This document shows positions 1 through 8,384 of a DNA stretch of 64,000 bases, piece after piece (within the stretch, counting starts at the first letter, position 1; each line of letters opens with the position of its first letter). Location: assembly GCA_947474705.1 (NCBI GenBank), contig CANJJS010000004.1:1-64000 (forward strand), read 5' to 3'. The stretch comes from Acetobacteraceae bacterium (lineage in GTDB: Bacteria; Pseudomonadota; Alphaproteobacteria; Acetobacterales; Acetobacteraceae). A program made the position numbers and the translations under genes. The notes under the pieces were generated by a model. That model saw only the letters and a list, made by a program, of their open reading frames with translations. It did no database searches and was not told the DNA's origin.

Positions 1-329
1 GCCGCCGCCGTGACGGTCCGGGCACTGTCCACATCGATCGTGGAACAGTCGATCAGCAGCGGCTTCGCGTCGCGCACCGCCTCGATCAACCCGCCCTGGT
101 GCAGCCAAACATCGCGAACATGCTCGCCCGCGGGCAACATGGTGATGACGACACCGGCACCCTTTGCGGCCTCGGCCGCGCTGGCGGCGATCTTGCCGCC
201 CGCGGCCGAAAGAGCCTCCAACGCCGCCGGATTCAGGTCGTAGCCGGTGACCGTGTGACCCGCTTTGACCAGATTGGCCGCCATGGGCGCGCCCATGTTG
301 CCGAGACCGATAAATCCAACAATGGCCAT
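1..329 (-). CDS. mmsB: 3-hydroxyisobutyrate dehydrogenase, 5' part (cut by window edge)
   Basis: Only the first 109 codons are present; the gene runs off the left edge. The product begins MAIVGFIGLGNMG, the GxGxxG nucleotide-binding motif of the beta-hydroxyacid dehydrogenase family (residues 8-13), followed by the family pattern PMAANLVKAGH and later IDCSTIDVDSA, the substrate-binding signature. Family knowledge: MmsB oxidises 3-hydroxyisobutyrate to methylmalonate semialdehyde with NAD in valine breakdown. The ATG lies 2 bases after the stop of the DUF3237 gene, so the two are co-transcribed. The divergent acyl-CoA dehydrogenase at 941 fits a branched-chain amino acid catabolic locus. Tartronate semialdehyde reductase is an alternative within the same superfamily. 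Confidence 0.9.
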   Translation of the reverse strand, partial: MAIVGFIGLGNMGAPMAANLVKAGHTVTGYDLNPAALEALSAAGGKIAASAAEAAKGAGVVITMLPAGEHVRDVWLHQGGLIEAVRDAKPLLIDCSTIDVDSARTVTAA

Positions 330-331
330 GA

Positions 332-790
332 TCAGAGTACCTCGAACACTTCGTAAACGGGACCTTCGGGCGGGCGGCTGCCGGTGCCAATGGCGATAAT
401 CCGGTTCAACCAGTCATACTTCGGCGCGGCGGTTTCGAACGAGACGGCGGTCCGGAAATAATACAACGCCGGATCGACGAATTCGCCGCCATTGACCTTG
501 GCCATCACATCGGCCGACCCGTGTCGCATGCCTTTATATGTCATGCCGATGGTGGCGCCATCGTCCGTCTCCAACACGATCCGCACATCCAGCGTGGTGG
601 AGCCATCGGGCCGGCCGATAATCCAGTCCGCGCCACCCGGCAAAACCGTGCCTTTCAACTTCGCGCCCTCGAACGTCCCGCCCGCGACAAGCCCGACCCG
701 GCGGTTGCCGTTGGGCGTCGCGCCAATGGGTTGCATGCCGTTCACGGCCAGCTTCAGGGTCATCAAGGGAATCGTCCGTATCTCCGCCAT
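332..790 (-). CDS. DUF3237 domain-containing protein
   Basis: A 152-residue protein resembling the DUF3237 family along its whole length: an N-terminal strand region (MTLKLAVNG), a central GxxEGxxLxGTVLPGGADW segment and a C-terminal YYFRTAVSFET block. No catalytic role is established for the family; it is a small beta-barrel-like fold often found next to acyl-CoA or hydroxyacid metabolism genes. The ATG at 790 was chosen because the longer upstream frame runs over the divergent acyl-CoA dehydrogenase gene. It is the first gene of a two-gene unit with mmsB and diverges from the acyl-CoA dehydrogenase, leaving about 150 bases for both promoters. Confidence 0.82.
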   Translation of the reverse strand: MAEIRTIPLMTLKLAVNGMQPIGATPNGNRRVGLVAGGTFEGAKLKGTVLPGGADWIIGRPDGSTTLDVRIVLETDDGATIGMTYKGMRHGSADVMAKVNGGEFVDPALYYFRTAVSFETAAPKYDWLNRIIAIGTGSRPPEGPVYEVFEVL

Positions 791-940
791 CGCCTGGGCT
801 CCCGGTCTTGAGTTTGCCCCCGCTTCATGCCGGGTCCGGACACAGGGAGCAACCGTTCGGCCACACGCCCCGGACCGCGCTTGGTCCCGCCCCCCGGTCC
901 TGTTACATGGCGCCTGACCCATCAGGATCGGGAGTTTTCC

Positions 941-2077
941 ATGTCTGACAGCCTCAGCCCGTACGGCGATCCCATCATCGTCGATATGATCCGCAAGTTC
1001 TCCCAGGAACGGCTGGCGCCCCTGGCGGCGGAACGGGAGAAATCCGGCCGGATCGAGGCGGAAGTGATTCGGGAACTGGGCGAACTCGGCGTGTTCGGCG
1101 CCACGACCTCGTCCGAATGGGACGGCAGCGAAATCGATCCCGTGACCTACGCCCTGCTGCTGGAGGAAATCGCGGCCGGCGACGGTTCCGTCTCCACCAT
1201 GGTGTCGGTGCATAACTCGCCGACCTGCATCGTGATCGGCAATTCCGGCACCAACGCGCAAAAGGACCGCTGGCTGCGGAAGCTGGCGACCGGTGAATCC
1301 GTGGGGTCGTTCGGGCTGACGGAACCGCAGGCAGGGTCCGACGCGTCCAATCTGCGGACGCGCGCGGTGAAGAAGGGCGACAAATATATCGTCAACGGCG
1401 CGAAACAATTCATCAGCAACGCGACCCACCCCGGCAGCCTGGTGTTCTTCGCGGTCACCGACCCCTCCGCCGGCAAACGCGGCATTTCCTGCTTCGTGAT
1501 CGACAAAAACCACCCCGGCTTCTCCGTGGTCCGGACCGAGGAAAAACTCGGCCAAAAAGCCTCCGACACCTGCGCGCTCAGCTTCGAAGACGTGGAAATT
1601 CCCGAAGACCAGCGGATCGGCGCGGAAGGCGAGGGATACCGCATCGCCCTGTCCACCCTGGAAAGCGGCCGCATCGGCATCGCCGCGCAAAGCGTCGGCA
1701 TGGCGCGCTCGGCACTGGACTACGCGATCGGCTACGCCAGGGAGCGCACCGCGTTCGGCGGCAAAATCATGGATTTTCAGGCGGTCGGGTTCCGTCTCGC
1801 CGAGGCGAAAACCAAACTCGAGGCCGCCCGCCAACTGACGCTGCACGCCGCGCGCCTGAAGGCCGAGGGCAAACCCTCGCTGGAAGCCGCGTGCATGGCG
1901 AAACTTTTCGCCTCCGAAACCGCCGAAGCCGTCTGCACCGCCGCCATCCAAACGCTGGGCGGATATGGGTTCCTCGCGGATTACCCGGTCGAGCGGATCT
2001 ACCGCGATGTGCGCGTGTGCCAGATTTACGAGGGGACATCCGACGTGCAGAAACTCATTCTGCAGCGGATGCTGTAA
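941..2077 (+). CDS. Acyl-CoA dehydrogenase (short/branched-chain type)
   Basis: A 378-residue flavoprotein with the complete acyl-CoA dehydrogenase layout: N-terminal helical domain, the FAD-binding beta domain with GLTEPQAGSDASN (about 130-145), and a C-terminal helical domain ending in YEGTSDVQK, where Glu364 occupies the catalytic-base position of short-chain and isobutyryl-CoA dehydrogenases. It should form the alpha,beta double bond in an acyl-CoA and pass electrons to ETF. Start 941 has a GGGAG ribosome site 6 bases upstream; an upstream ATG in the same frame lacks support. Divergence from mmsB suggests isobutyryl- or 2-methylacyl-CoA as substrate, but specificity is inference. Confidence 0.92.
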   Translation: MSDSLSPYGDPIIVDMIRKFSQERLAPLAAEREKSGRIEAEVIRELGELGVFGATTSSEWDGSEIDPVTYALLLEEIAAGDGSVSTMVSVHNSPTCIVIGNSGTNAQKDRWLRKLATGESVGSFGLTEPQAGSDASNLRTRAVKKGDKYIVNGAKQFISNATHPGSLVFFAVTDPSAGKRGISCFVIDKNHPGFSVVRTEEKLGQKASDTCALSFEDVEIPEDQRIGAEGEGYRIALSTLESGRIGIAAQSVGMARSALDYAIGYARERTAFGGKIMDFQAVGFRLAEAKTKLEAARQLTLHAARLKAEGKPSLEAACMAKLFASETAEAVCTAAIQTLGGYGFLADYPVERIYRDVRVCQIYEGTSDVQKLILQRML

Positions 2078-2125
2078 TCCGCGGGACCGGCGGACGGCCT
2101 GAAAGCCGCCCGCCGGTGCCCTGTT

Positions 2126-3718
2126 TTACTGGTCTTTCGCCAACCAAACATCCTCGAACCGCCACCCATTATAAATACTGTTGACCATCAGCGTCAGGTT
2201 CTTCACCCGCGGGTTCCAGCAGGTCGCGCCGCGGCCGTGATAGATGATGGGCCGCGCGATATCCTCCTGCAGGCGGCGGTCGATCTCCCACACCAGCTTG
2301 CGGCGCTTATCCTGATCCGGTTCCTCCGACTGGCGCAGGATCAGGGCGTCGATCTCCTTGTTGCAATATCCCGTGTAATTCCGCTGCGCGCCGCAGGTGT
2401 AATTTTCCAGGAACTGCTGATCCGGATCGTCCACGCCGCTGCCGGTCAGATTCAACGCCACCGCGAAGTCCCGGCGCGTGATCTTCGGAAACCACAGCGA
2501 GGTCTCGACGACATCCAGCTCGCCTTCGATGAAAATATGTTTCAACTGGTCGATCAGCACCACCGCCGGGTCTTTGTACGGCGAGATGTTGCGCGTCGAA
2601 ACCTTCACCGCCAGGCGCTTGTCCGGCCCATACCCCAGTTCCCGCATGATTTTCCGAGCGGCTTCCCGGTTTTGTTCGACATCCGCGCCGTACCCCGGAA
2701 TCGTCCGCAAAATCTCGGCGGGCAGGCCCCACACACCCTCGGGCGGCGGAAGCATGGCGCCGCCGGGATCCGCTTTGCCCTCCGAGATCAGGTCGATGAA
2801 ACCCTTGCGATCCAGCGTCAGCGCCATGGCGCGGCGAATCGCGGGATTATCGAAGGGCGGCTTTTCCCGGTTCACCAGCAAATTGGTGCTGACATTGCTC
2901 GACGCCAGCTCGCAAATCGCTTTCGGCGCCTGTTTCATCACATCGGCGAGCAGCGGCGCCGGGATTTCCCAGGGGAACGTCATGTCGAATTTGTCCGCCA
3001 CGAACGCCAGGACCGCGGTGGAACGGTTGGGAATGATCGTGAACTCGATGCCATCCAGATACGGCAGACCCGGCTTCCAGTAATCCGGATTTTTCGCCAG
3101 CCGGATCGAATCGTTCGCCTTGAATTCCACCAGCTTGAACGGCCCGGTTCCGATGGGCTTTGTGCGCATCGTGTTCGACGGCACATGGCACGGATAAACC
3201 GGCGAATAGCCCGAGGCCAGCAACGTCAAAAACCCAGGCTGCGCGCGCTTCAGATGGAATGCAATCTCGAAATCGCCGTTCGGCACGACCTCGGCCAGGT
3301 TGGCGTACCAACCCTCGCGGAAATTCAGCCGGAATTTGTCCGGCGACTTCCCCATCAGCTTGTTCCAGGTGCACTCGACATCCTTCGCGGTGAAGGGCTT
3401 GCCGTCGTGCCATTTCACGCCCTCGCGGAGCTTGAACGTCACCTTCGTCCAGTCGGCGTTCCAGGTCCACGCCGTCGCCAGTTCCGGCACGATGGACTGA
3501 AAACTGTTCTGTTTGACGTGCTGGTCATAGACGACGAGGTTGTTGAACACCGACATCATCGGTGTCGCGACCGAGTTGGTGCCTTCCTCGTGCATCGACA
3601 CGCTGGCGGGACTGTCGCGATGCGTGATCCGCAAGGTTCCGCCGGATTGTTGCGCGGACACAGACCAGGGCGTGGACAACGCCACGATCGCCGACACCAA
3701 AAGACAAACCAGCCGCAT
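2126..3718 (-). CDS. ABC transporter substrate-binding protein, family 5 (peptide/opine type)
   Basis: A 530-residue periplasmic protein with a signal peptide (cleavage probable after SVSA, residue 22) and the family-5 extracellular solute-binding fold of DppA/OppA: REGVKWHDGKPFTAKDVECTW and a GTGPFKLVEF segment are typical. The ATG at 3718 follows a GGGAGG ribosome site. The ligand is unknown; relatives bind di- and oligopeptides, nickel, glutathione or opines. No permease or ATPase gene lies beside it: lysA is divergent and the acyl-CoA dehydrogenase is convergent. It must therefore share a transporter encoded elsewhere or serve as an orphan receptor. Confidence 0.9.
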   Translation of the reverse strand: MRLVCLLVSAIVALSTPWSVSAQQSGGTLRITHRDSPASVSMHEEGTNSVATPMMSVFNNLVVYDQHVKQNSFQSIVPELATAWTWNADWTKVTFKLREGVKWHDGKPFTAKDVECTWNKLMGKSPDKFRLNFREGWYANLAEVVPNGDFEIAFHLKRAQPGFLTLLASGYSPVYPCHVPSNTMRTKPIGTGPFKLVEFKANDSIRLAKNPDYWKPGLPYLDGIEFTIIPNRSTAVLAFVADKFDMTFPWEIPAPLLADVMKQAPKAICELASSNVSTNLLVNREKPPFDNPAIRRAMALTLDRKGFIDLISEGKADPGGAMLPPPEGVWGLPAEILRTIPGYGADVEQNREAARKIMRELGYGPDKRLAVKVSTRNISPYKDPAVVLIDQLKHIFIEGELDVVETSLWFPKITRRDFAVALNLTGSGVDDPDQQFLENYTCGAQRNYTGYCNKEIDALILRQSEEPDQDKRRKLVWEIDRRLQEDIARPIIYHGRGATCWNPRVKNLTLMVNSIYNGWRFEDVWLAKDQ

Positions 3719-3847
3719 CGCGCCCTCCCTTCGCCGCTGAACCGGCGGCTTCGAACGGGAGAGACCGCGCGGCCGCCGCAATGTCAATCGCGGAGGCCCC
3801 CCGATTTCCCACATGACGGCCTTCGCCGCCGATGTTAACGTCGCGAG

Positions 3848-5170
3848 ATGGCCGCCGAACCCCAGGACAACACACCCGAGCCTTCCATCGCCGAGCTGAT
3901 CGCCGCGCGCTCGCATCTGCGCATGCACGCCATGGACGGTCTGGTCATGGAAGACGTTCCCCTCGCCCGCATCGCCGCCTCCGCCGGTACCCCCACCTGG
4001 GCTTATTCCGCCGGCGCGCTGCGAGCCCGCTACAATACCCTCGCCGGCGCATTGCGAGACGCGGGCCTCGATGCCCATTGTCATTATGCCGTCAAAGCCA
4101 ATGACCACCTCGCCATTCTGTCGCTGCTGGGCAAGGAAGGCGCGGGCGCCGATGTGGTGAGCGAGGGAGAACTGCTACGGGCCCGCGCGGCCGGCATTCC
4201 CGCCAGCCGAATTGTCTATTCTGGCGTCGGGAAGTCGGAACGCGAGCTCCGCCTGGCGTTGAGCGAAGACATCGGCCAGATCAATGTGGAAAGCGCCGAG
4301 GAACTGCGGATGCTTTCGGCCATCGCGACGTCCATGGGCCGGACCGCGCGCATCGCCCCCCGGGTGAACCCGGACGTGGACGCGGGGACGCACGAGAAGA
4401 TTTCCACGGGACGCGCCCGCGACAAATTCGGCATCCCCTATTCCGAGGCCGTCGCGCTTTACGCCGAGGCCGCTGGCCTGCCGGGCATCGAGCCCGTTGG
4501 CCTCGCGACGCATATCGGCAGCCAGATCATGGACCTCGCGCCCTACCGGGCCGCCTTCGCCAAGATCGCCGATCTTGTGCGCCTACTACGAGGCCTGGGC
4601 CACAAGGTCCGGGTCGTCGATTGCGGCGGCGGGCTCGGCATCCCCTATCGCAACCAGCCAGGTCCGGGCCCGGCGGCGCTGGCGGGGACAATCAAGGCGG
4701 CGTTCCATAATATGGATGTCCAGATCGCGCTGGAGCCAGGACGTTGGCTTGTCGGGCCGGCGGGCGTGTTGTTGGCGTCCGTCGTGCTGGGTAAGCAGGC
4801 GCCAGGCGCGCGCTTCGTGGTGCTGGACGCGGCGATGAACGATCTGGTGCGACCCGCGATGTACGACGCCTGGCACGGGATCGTCCCCGTCTCCGCCACG
4901 GACGCGGTGGCGCCCGTCTCCCCCGCCGATGTCGTCGGACCGATCTGCGAGAGCGGCGACACTTTCGCCCGCGAGCGGCTGCTGCCCGATCTCGCGCCCG
5001 GCGCGCTGGTGGCGATTCTGGACGCGGGGGCCTACGGTTCGGTGATGAGTTCGCCTTACAATGCCCGCCCTCGCGCCGCCGAGGTCCTCGTGGACGGCGC
5101 CGTCTGGACTGTCATCCGTCCGCGCCAAACCCATGCCGCGCTTTGGGCGGACGAGGTCGTGCCGGGATGA
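3848..5170 (+). CDS. lysA: Diaminopimelate decarboxylase
   Basis: A 440-residue PLP enzyme of the alanine racemase/ornithine decarboxylase fold that makes L-lysine from meso-diaminopimelate. Visible motifs: HYAVKAN with the PLP-binding Lys83, the THIGSQI substrate segment, the glycine-rich phosphate loop GGGLGIPY, EPGR, and ICESGD with the catalytic Cys near residue 367 contributed across the dimer. The length is slightly above the usual 420 because of an extended N-terminus. It overlaps the next gene by 4 bases (ATGA), so the two are translationally coupled. The lysA plus TIGR02302 pairing is common in alphaproteobacteria. Confidence 0.96.
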   Translation: MAAEPQDNTPEPSIAELIAARSHLRMHAMDGLVMEDVPLARIAASAGTPTWAYSAGALRARYNTLAGALRDAGLDAHCHYAVKANDHLAILSLLGKEGAGADVVSEGELLRARAAGIPASRIVYSGVGKSERELRLALSEDIGQINVESAEELRMLSAIATSMGRTARIAPRVNPDVDAGTHEKISTGRARDKFGIPYSEAVALYAEAAGLPGIEPVGLATHIGSQIMDLAPYRAAFAKIADLVRLLRGLGHKVRVVDCGGGLGIPYRNQPGPGPAALAGTIKAAFHNMDVQIALEPGRWLVGPAGVLLASVVLGKQAPGARFVVLDAAMNDLVRPAMYDAWHGIVPVSATDAVAPVSPADVVGPICESGDTFARERLLPDLAPGALVAILDAGAYGSVMSSPYNARPRAAEVLVDGAVWTVIRPRQTHAALWADEVVPG

Positions 5171-7695
5171 CGGACGCGCCGCTCGAACCGCCGGGACTGC
5201 GTTGGCGCCGGATTTTGGCGCGGCTGGTATTGTGGTTCGAGCGGCTGCTTCCCGCGGTGTTGCCGGCGGCATGCGTCGCCGGGGTGTTTCTGTGCGCGGC
5301 CTTGCTCGACCTGCCGCCGTTGTTGCCGTGGTGGGCCCATACCGCGGTGCTGGCGGCGCTTTGCGGCGCGATCGGGTTCCTGCTGTGGCGCGGGTTATCG
5401 GGGCTGGCGCGTCCGGACGCCAACGCCGCGGACCGTCGTTTGGAGCAGGATTCGGGATTGAGCCACCGGCCGCTCGCGGCTTTGTCGGACAGACCGGCCA
5501 ACGACGATCCGATCGGCATGGCGCTATGGCGCGCGCATGTCGCGCGGGGACTTGCCCGGATTGGACATCTACGTCTCGGCTGGCCCAACCCAGGGATGGC
5601 GGCGTTGGATAGAAGGGCGGTGCGGAACGCGGTGCTGTTGGGGTTGCTGACGACCCTGGCCGTCGCCGGGCGGGACGCGCCAGGCCGGATCGCCGCCGCC
5701 TTCGCGCCAGGCCTGCCCCGCGCCGCGCCGCCAAAACCGGTGGAAATCCAGGCCTGGATCACACCCCCCGCCTATACCGGACTCGCGCCGGTTTTTCTGA
5801 AGCGCGAGCAATCCTCCGTCGCGGTTCCCGTGGGATCGCGGATCGCCGTCAACCTGTCCGGCGGGGAGGCGGTGCCGCAACTGACAGCCAATGGCACCGT
5901 CACGATGTTCGGCCCGCTGGACCGGACCAGTTTCCAGGTGGTGCTGCCGCTGGAAAGCGATGGCCGGGTCGCGATCGTGCGCGACGGCGCCGTCCAGGCG
6001 GCGTGGGAGGTCGCGTTGATCCCCGATCGCCCGCCGTCGGCGCGCTGGACCGAGCCGCCGGGCCGGTCGGAATCTGGCACCCGGGTGCGTTTTCCCTGGA
6101 CCGTCGCCGACGATTACGGGGTCGCGTCGTTGCGCGTCGAGCTACGGCTGGCCGCCCGGCCGGACGCGGCGCCGGTCGAAATCGCGATTCCGTTGCCTGG
6201 CGGGACGCCCAAATCCGCGCATGGCCTCCATCCCCAGGACCTGATCGCCCACCCGTGGTCCGGCCTTGGTGGCGTCGCCCGGCTGGCCGCGCGCGACGGC
6301 GCGGGTCAAACGGGGGTCAGCGAGACCGCCGCGTTCGACCTCCCGGAACGGGTGTTTTCCAATGAAATCGCGCGCGCTTTGATCGCGATGCGCAAAAGCC
6401 TCAGCATCGATCCCGACGATCGCGGCGATGCTTTGGCCGCGCTGGACGAGCTGATGCAGAGCCCACAAAAATTCGGCGCGGATTCTGGCGCGTATCTGAA
6501 CCTCAGCGCGATTTATTATTTGCTGGTCCGGAACAAAAAGCCCGGCGCGGTCGACGAGGCGCAGGCGCGCATGTGGGATTTGGCGCTGCACCTGGAAGAA
6601 GGCCAGACCGACGAAACCGCCCGCGCCCTGGAAGTCGCCCGCCAGGCCGCGAGCGACGCGATGGACCGGCTGACGCGCGAGCCGAGCGAGGAAAATCGTC
6701 AGGCGCTGGAACAGAAACTCAAGGAACTGCGGGAGGCGATCGACCGCCACCTCCAGGCGATGGCGCAAGAGGCGGAACGCAACAAGGAGACCCTTCCGTT
6801 CGATCCGGAAGCGGAGCGTCTCACGCAACAGGACCTCGACCGCATGGCCGACGAGGCCCGCGAAGCGGCGCGGGAAGGACGGACGGACGAGGCGCGCGAC
6901 AAGATGGCGGAGCTGGAGAAGATGCTCGACCGCCTGAAACAGGCGCGCGCCGATAAGGGTCAGGGCAACAGCCAGCAGCGTCAGAAGGGCCGCCAGCAGA
7001 TGGGCGCGGTGCAGGACATGGTGGCGCGGGAGGGCGCGTTGCTCGACCGCACGGAAAGCCGGGCCGACCAGGGCAATCGTCCACGCCGCTTGCCGCTCGA
7101 TCCCGCCGAGGCCGCGCAACGGCCCGAGGACCAGCGCGTCCAACAGGCGCTGCGCCGCGCGTTGGGCGAAATGATGCAGCAATTCGGCGATCTGACCGGC
7201 GAAATTCCGCCCGCGCTGACCGAGGCGGATCAGGCGATGCGCGAGGCTGGTCAACGTCTTGGCGCGGGGGACGACAAAGGCGCGGCGGCGGCGGAACAAC
7301 GCGCCATCGAGGCACTGCAAAAAGGCGCCCGGGAGATGGGCCGCGCTCTGGCGAAACAGTTCGGGCGCGGCCAGCGTGGCGAGGGCAATGGCGAAGGCGA
7401 CGGGTTCGGCGCCGAAGGTCCCATGGGCTCGATGACGCCGGATGGCCGCGGCGATGGACGCTCCAACGGCGCGCCCGTTCCGGGCTCTCCCAACCGCGCG
7501 GATTCGCGGGGCCGCGATCCGCTGGGGCGGACCAATCAGGGTAATGGGCAGGACACCGGCGATGTCCACGTGCCGGAGGACGCCGAACGGCAGCGGAGTC
7601 AGGCGATTCAGGAAGAACTGCGCCGCCGCGGCGCGGAACGGGAGCGGCCACGGCGGGAATTGGATTATATTGACCGGTTGCTGCGCCAGTTTTGA
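5167..7695 (+). CDS. TIGR02302 / DUF4175 family membrane protein
   Basis: An 842-residue protein of the alphaproteobacterial TIGR02302 family, function unknown. Two transmembrane helices lie in residues about 20-80 and a third near 145-165. A periplasmic-type beta-rich region follows (about 180-400), then a long charged, helical, low-complexity region rich in Arg, Glu, Gln and Ala (about 470-700), and a Gly/Arg/Asn-rich tail. The start at 5167 overlaps the lysA stop; a longer start at 5143 exists in frame but lies inside lysA. Family members sit next to lysA and are suspected to act in the cell envelope, but this is not demonstrated. Confidence 0.88.
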   Translation: MTDAPLEPPGLRWRRILARLVLWFERLLPAVLPAACVAGVFLCAALLDLPPLLPWWAHTAVLAALCGAIGFLLWRGLSGLARPDANAADRRLEQDSGLSHRPLAALSDRPANDDPIGMALWRAHVARGLARIGHLRLGWPNPGMAALDRRAVRNAVLLGLLTTLAVAGRDAPGRIAAAFAPGLPRAAPPKPVEIQAWITPPAYTGLAPVFLKREQSSVAVPVGSRIAVNLSGGEAVPQLTANGTVTMFGPLDRTSFQVVLPLESDGRVAIVRDGAVQAAWEVALIPDRPPSARWTEPPGRSESGTRVRFPWTVADDYGVASLRVELRLAARPDAAPVEIAIPLPGGTPKSAHGLHPQDLIAHPWSGLGGVARLAARDGAGQTGVSETAAFDLPERVFSNEIARALIAMRKSLSIDPDDRGDALAALDELMQSPQKFGADSGAYLNLSAIYYLLVRNKKPGAVDEAQARMWDLALHLEEGQTDETARALEVARQAASDAMDRLTREPSEENRQALEQKLKELREAIDRHLQAMAQEAERNKETLPFDPEAERLTQQDLDRMADEAREAAREGRTDEARDKMAELEKMLDRLKQARADKGQGNSQQRQKGRQQMGAVQDMVAREGALLDRTESRADQGNRPRRLPLDPAEAAQRPEDQRVQQALRRALGEMMQQFGDLTGEIPPALTEADQAMREAGQRLGAGDDKGAAAAEQRAIEALQKGAREMGRALAKQFGRGQRGEGNGEGDGFGAEGPMGSMTPDGRGDGRSNGAPVPGSPNRADSRGRDPLGRTNQGNGQDTGDVHVPEDAERQRSQAIQEELRRRGAERERPRRELDYIDRLLRQF

Positions 7696-7741
7696 TCTTG
7701 GGGCTTTCGCGGCGGTCAAGGTTGCGGTATGAGGCGGGCGT

Positions 7742-7818
7742 GGACCCGTAGCTCAGCTGGATAGAGCGTTGCCCTCCGAAGGCAAAGGTCGTACGTTCGA
7801 ATCGTATCGGGTCCGCCA
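7742..7818 (+). tRNA. tRNA-Arg (anticodon CCG)
   Basis: A 77-nt cloverleaf with the CCA encoded. The acceptor GGACCCG pairs fully with CGGGTCC and the discriminator is G. The D-arm contains AGCTCAG, the anticodon loop is CTCCGAA giving CCG (reads CGG), and the T-arm carries GTTCGAATC. It lies 46 bases after the TIGR02302 gene on the same strand. I see no repeated copy of its 3' end in the window that would mark an integrated element. Confidence 0.97.
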
Positions 7819-7926
7819 CTCCCTCCACCAAAATGAGCTAAACGTCGCGCTGGAACCACCGCGGGGGAAAGTCAGCCGCGAGTCCCGCCGGATTTTTCTC
7901 TCGGACCTGGAGGCTTCGGCCTAGGC

Positions 7927-8193
7927 ATGCGCGTCCTGGTGCTTTTGCTCGCCGCCGCCGGATTTGGCGCGTTTTGGCTTTTCAACACCGAAGCTCTGAT
8001 TCTGCTGGGCGCCGACTGCGTGATGGGTGCCTGCGGCGTGCCGCCGGTTTTTCTGGCCATCGCCGCCGCGACGCTGGCGCTGGCGGCGGCCTGGTCCTGG
8101 CGGCGTCCGCCACCGGCGAAGCCCCGCGGAAAGCGCGCGGCGCGGCCGAAAAAGCCCGCCAAACCGAAGCCGAAACCCCAACCGGCACCCTGA
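7927..8193 (+). CDS. Small hypothetical membrane protein with Lys/Pro-rich tail
   Basis: An 88-residue ORF with two hydrophobic segments (about residues 2-28 and 38-58) separated by a short loop with two cysteines (GADCVMGACG). The cytoplasmic tail is strongly basic and proline-rich (RPKKPAKPKPKPQPAP). A GGAGG lies 13 bases before the ATG, a long spacing. No family recognised. The hydrophobic pattern and basic tail argue for a real gene, but the high GC content could also produce this by chance. It stands alone between tRNA-Arg and the convergent hpnH. Confidence 0.5.
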   Translation: MRVLVLLLAAAGFGAFWLFNTEALILLGADCVMGACGVPPVFLAIAAATLALAAAWSWRRPPPAKPRGKRAARPKKPAKPKPKPQPAP

Positions 8194-8285
8194 TACCAGG
8201 CGCCCTTAAGATTGGCTCTCCGGCGGCCACAATCGTCAGGGACGGCGGAGGCCGGCCATCCACGACCGCCGTGCGGAAACAAAGG

Positions 8286-8315
8286 CGTCATGGTCCGCCT
8301 TCGCGGAACATGACG
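8286..8315. repeat. Intergenic hairpin, REP-like copy 1
   Basis: The arms CGTCATGGTCCGC and GCGGAACATGACG pair over 13 positions with one mismatch around a CTTC loop. The core resembles the hairpin at 17465-17488. It lies 69 bases downstream of the hpnH stop and could end the ispH-hpnH transcript, but there is no T-run. Confidence 0.6.
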
Positions 8316-8384
8316 ATTTACGCGGCATCCACCAAGGGTCGATCTCGGGGCCGTCGGTATAACGCCTGGGCGCCGCGGCCCAGA

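Noticed and set aside
791-1951. Minus-strand extension of the DUF3237 frame to 539 codons
   Set aside because: It runs antisense through the acyl-CoA dehydrogenase; the peptide is low-complexity Gly/Ala/Arg shadow and only the last 152 residues are family-like.
2237-3838. 533-codon plus-strand frame opposite the family-5 binding protein
   Set aside because: Arg/Gln/His-rich shadow of a clear minus-strand gene with signal peptide and ribosome site.
6142-7719. 525-codon minus-strand frame opposite the TIGR02302 gene
   Set aside because: Antisense shadow caused by GC-rich third positions; no family match.
7742-7818. tRNA-Arg as an attachment site of an integrated element
   Set aside because: No integrase gene and no repeat of the tRNA 3' end were seen on either side.
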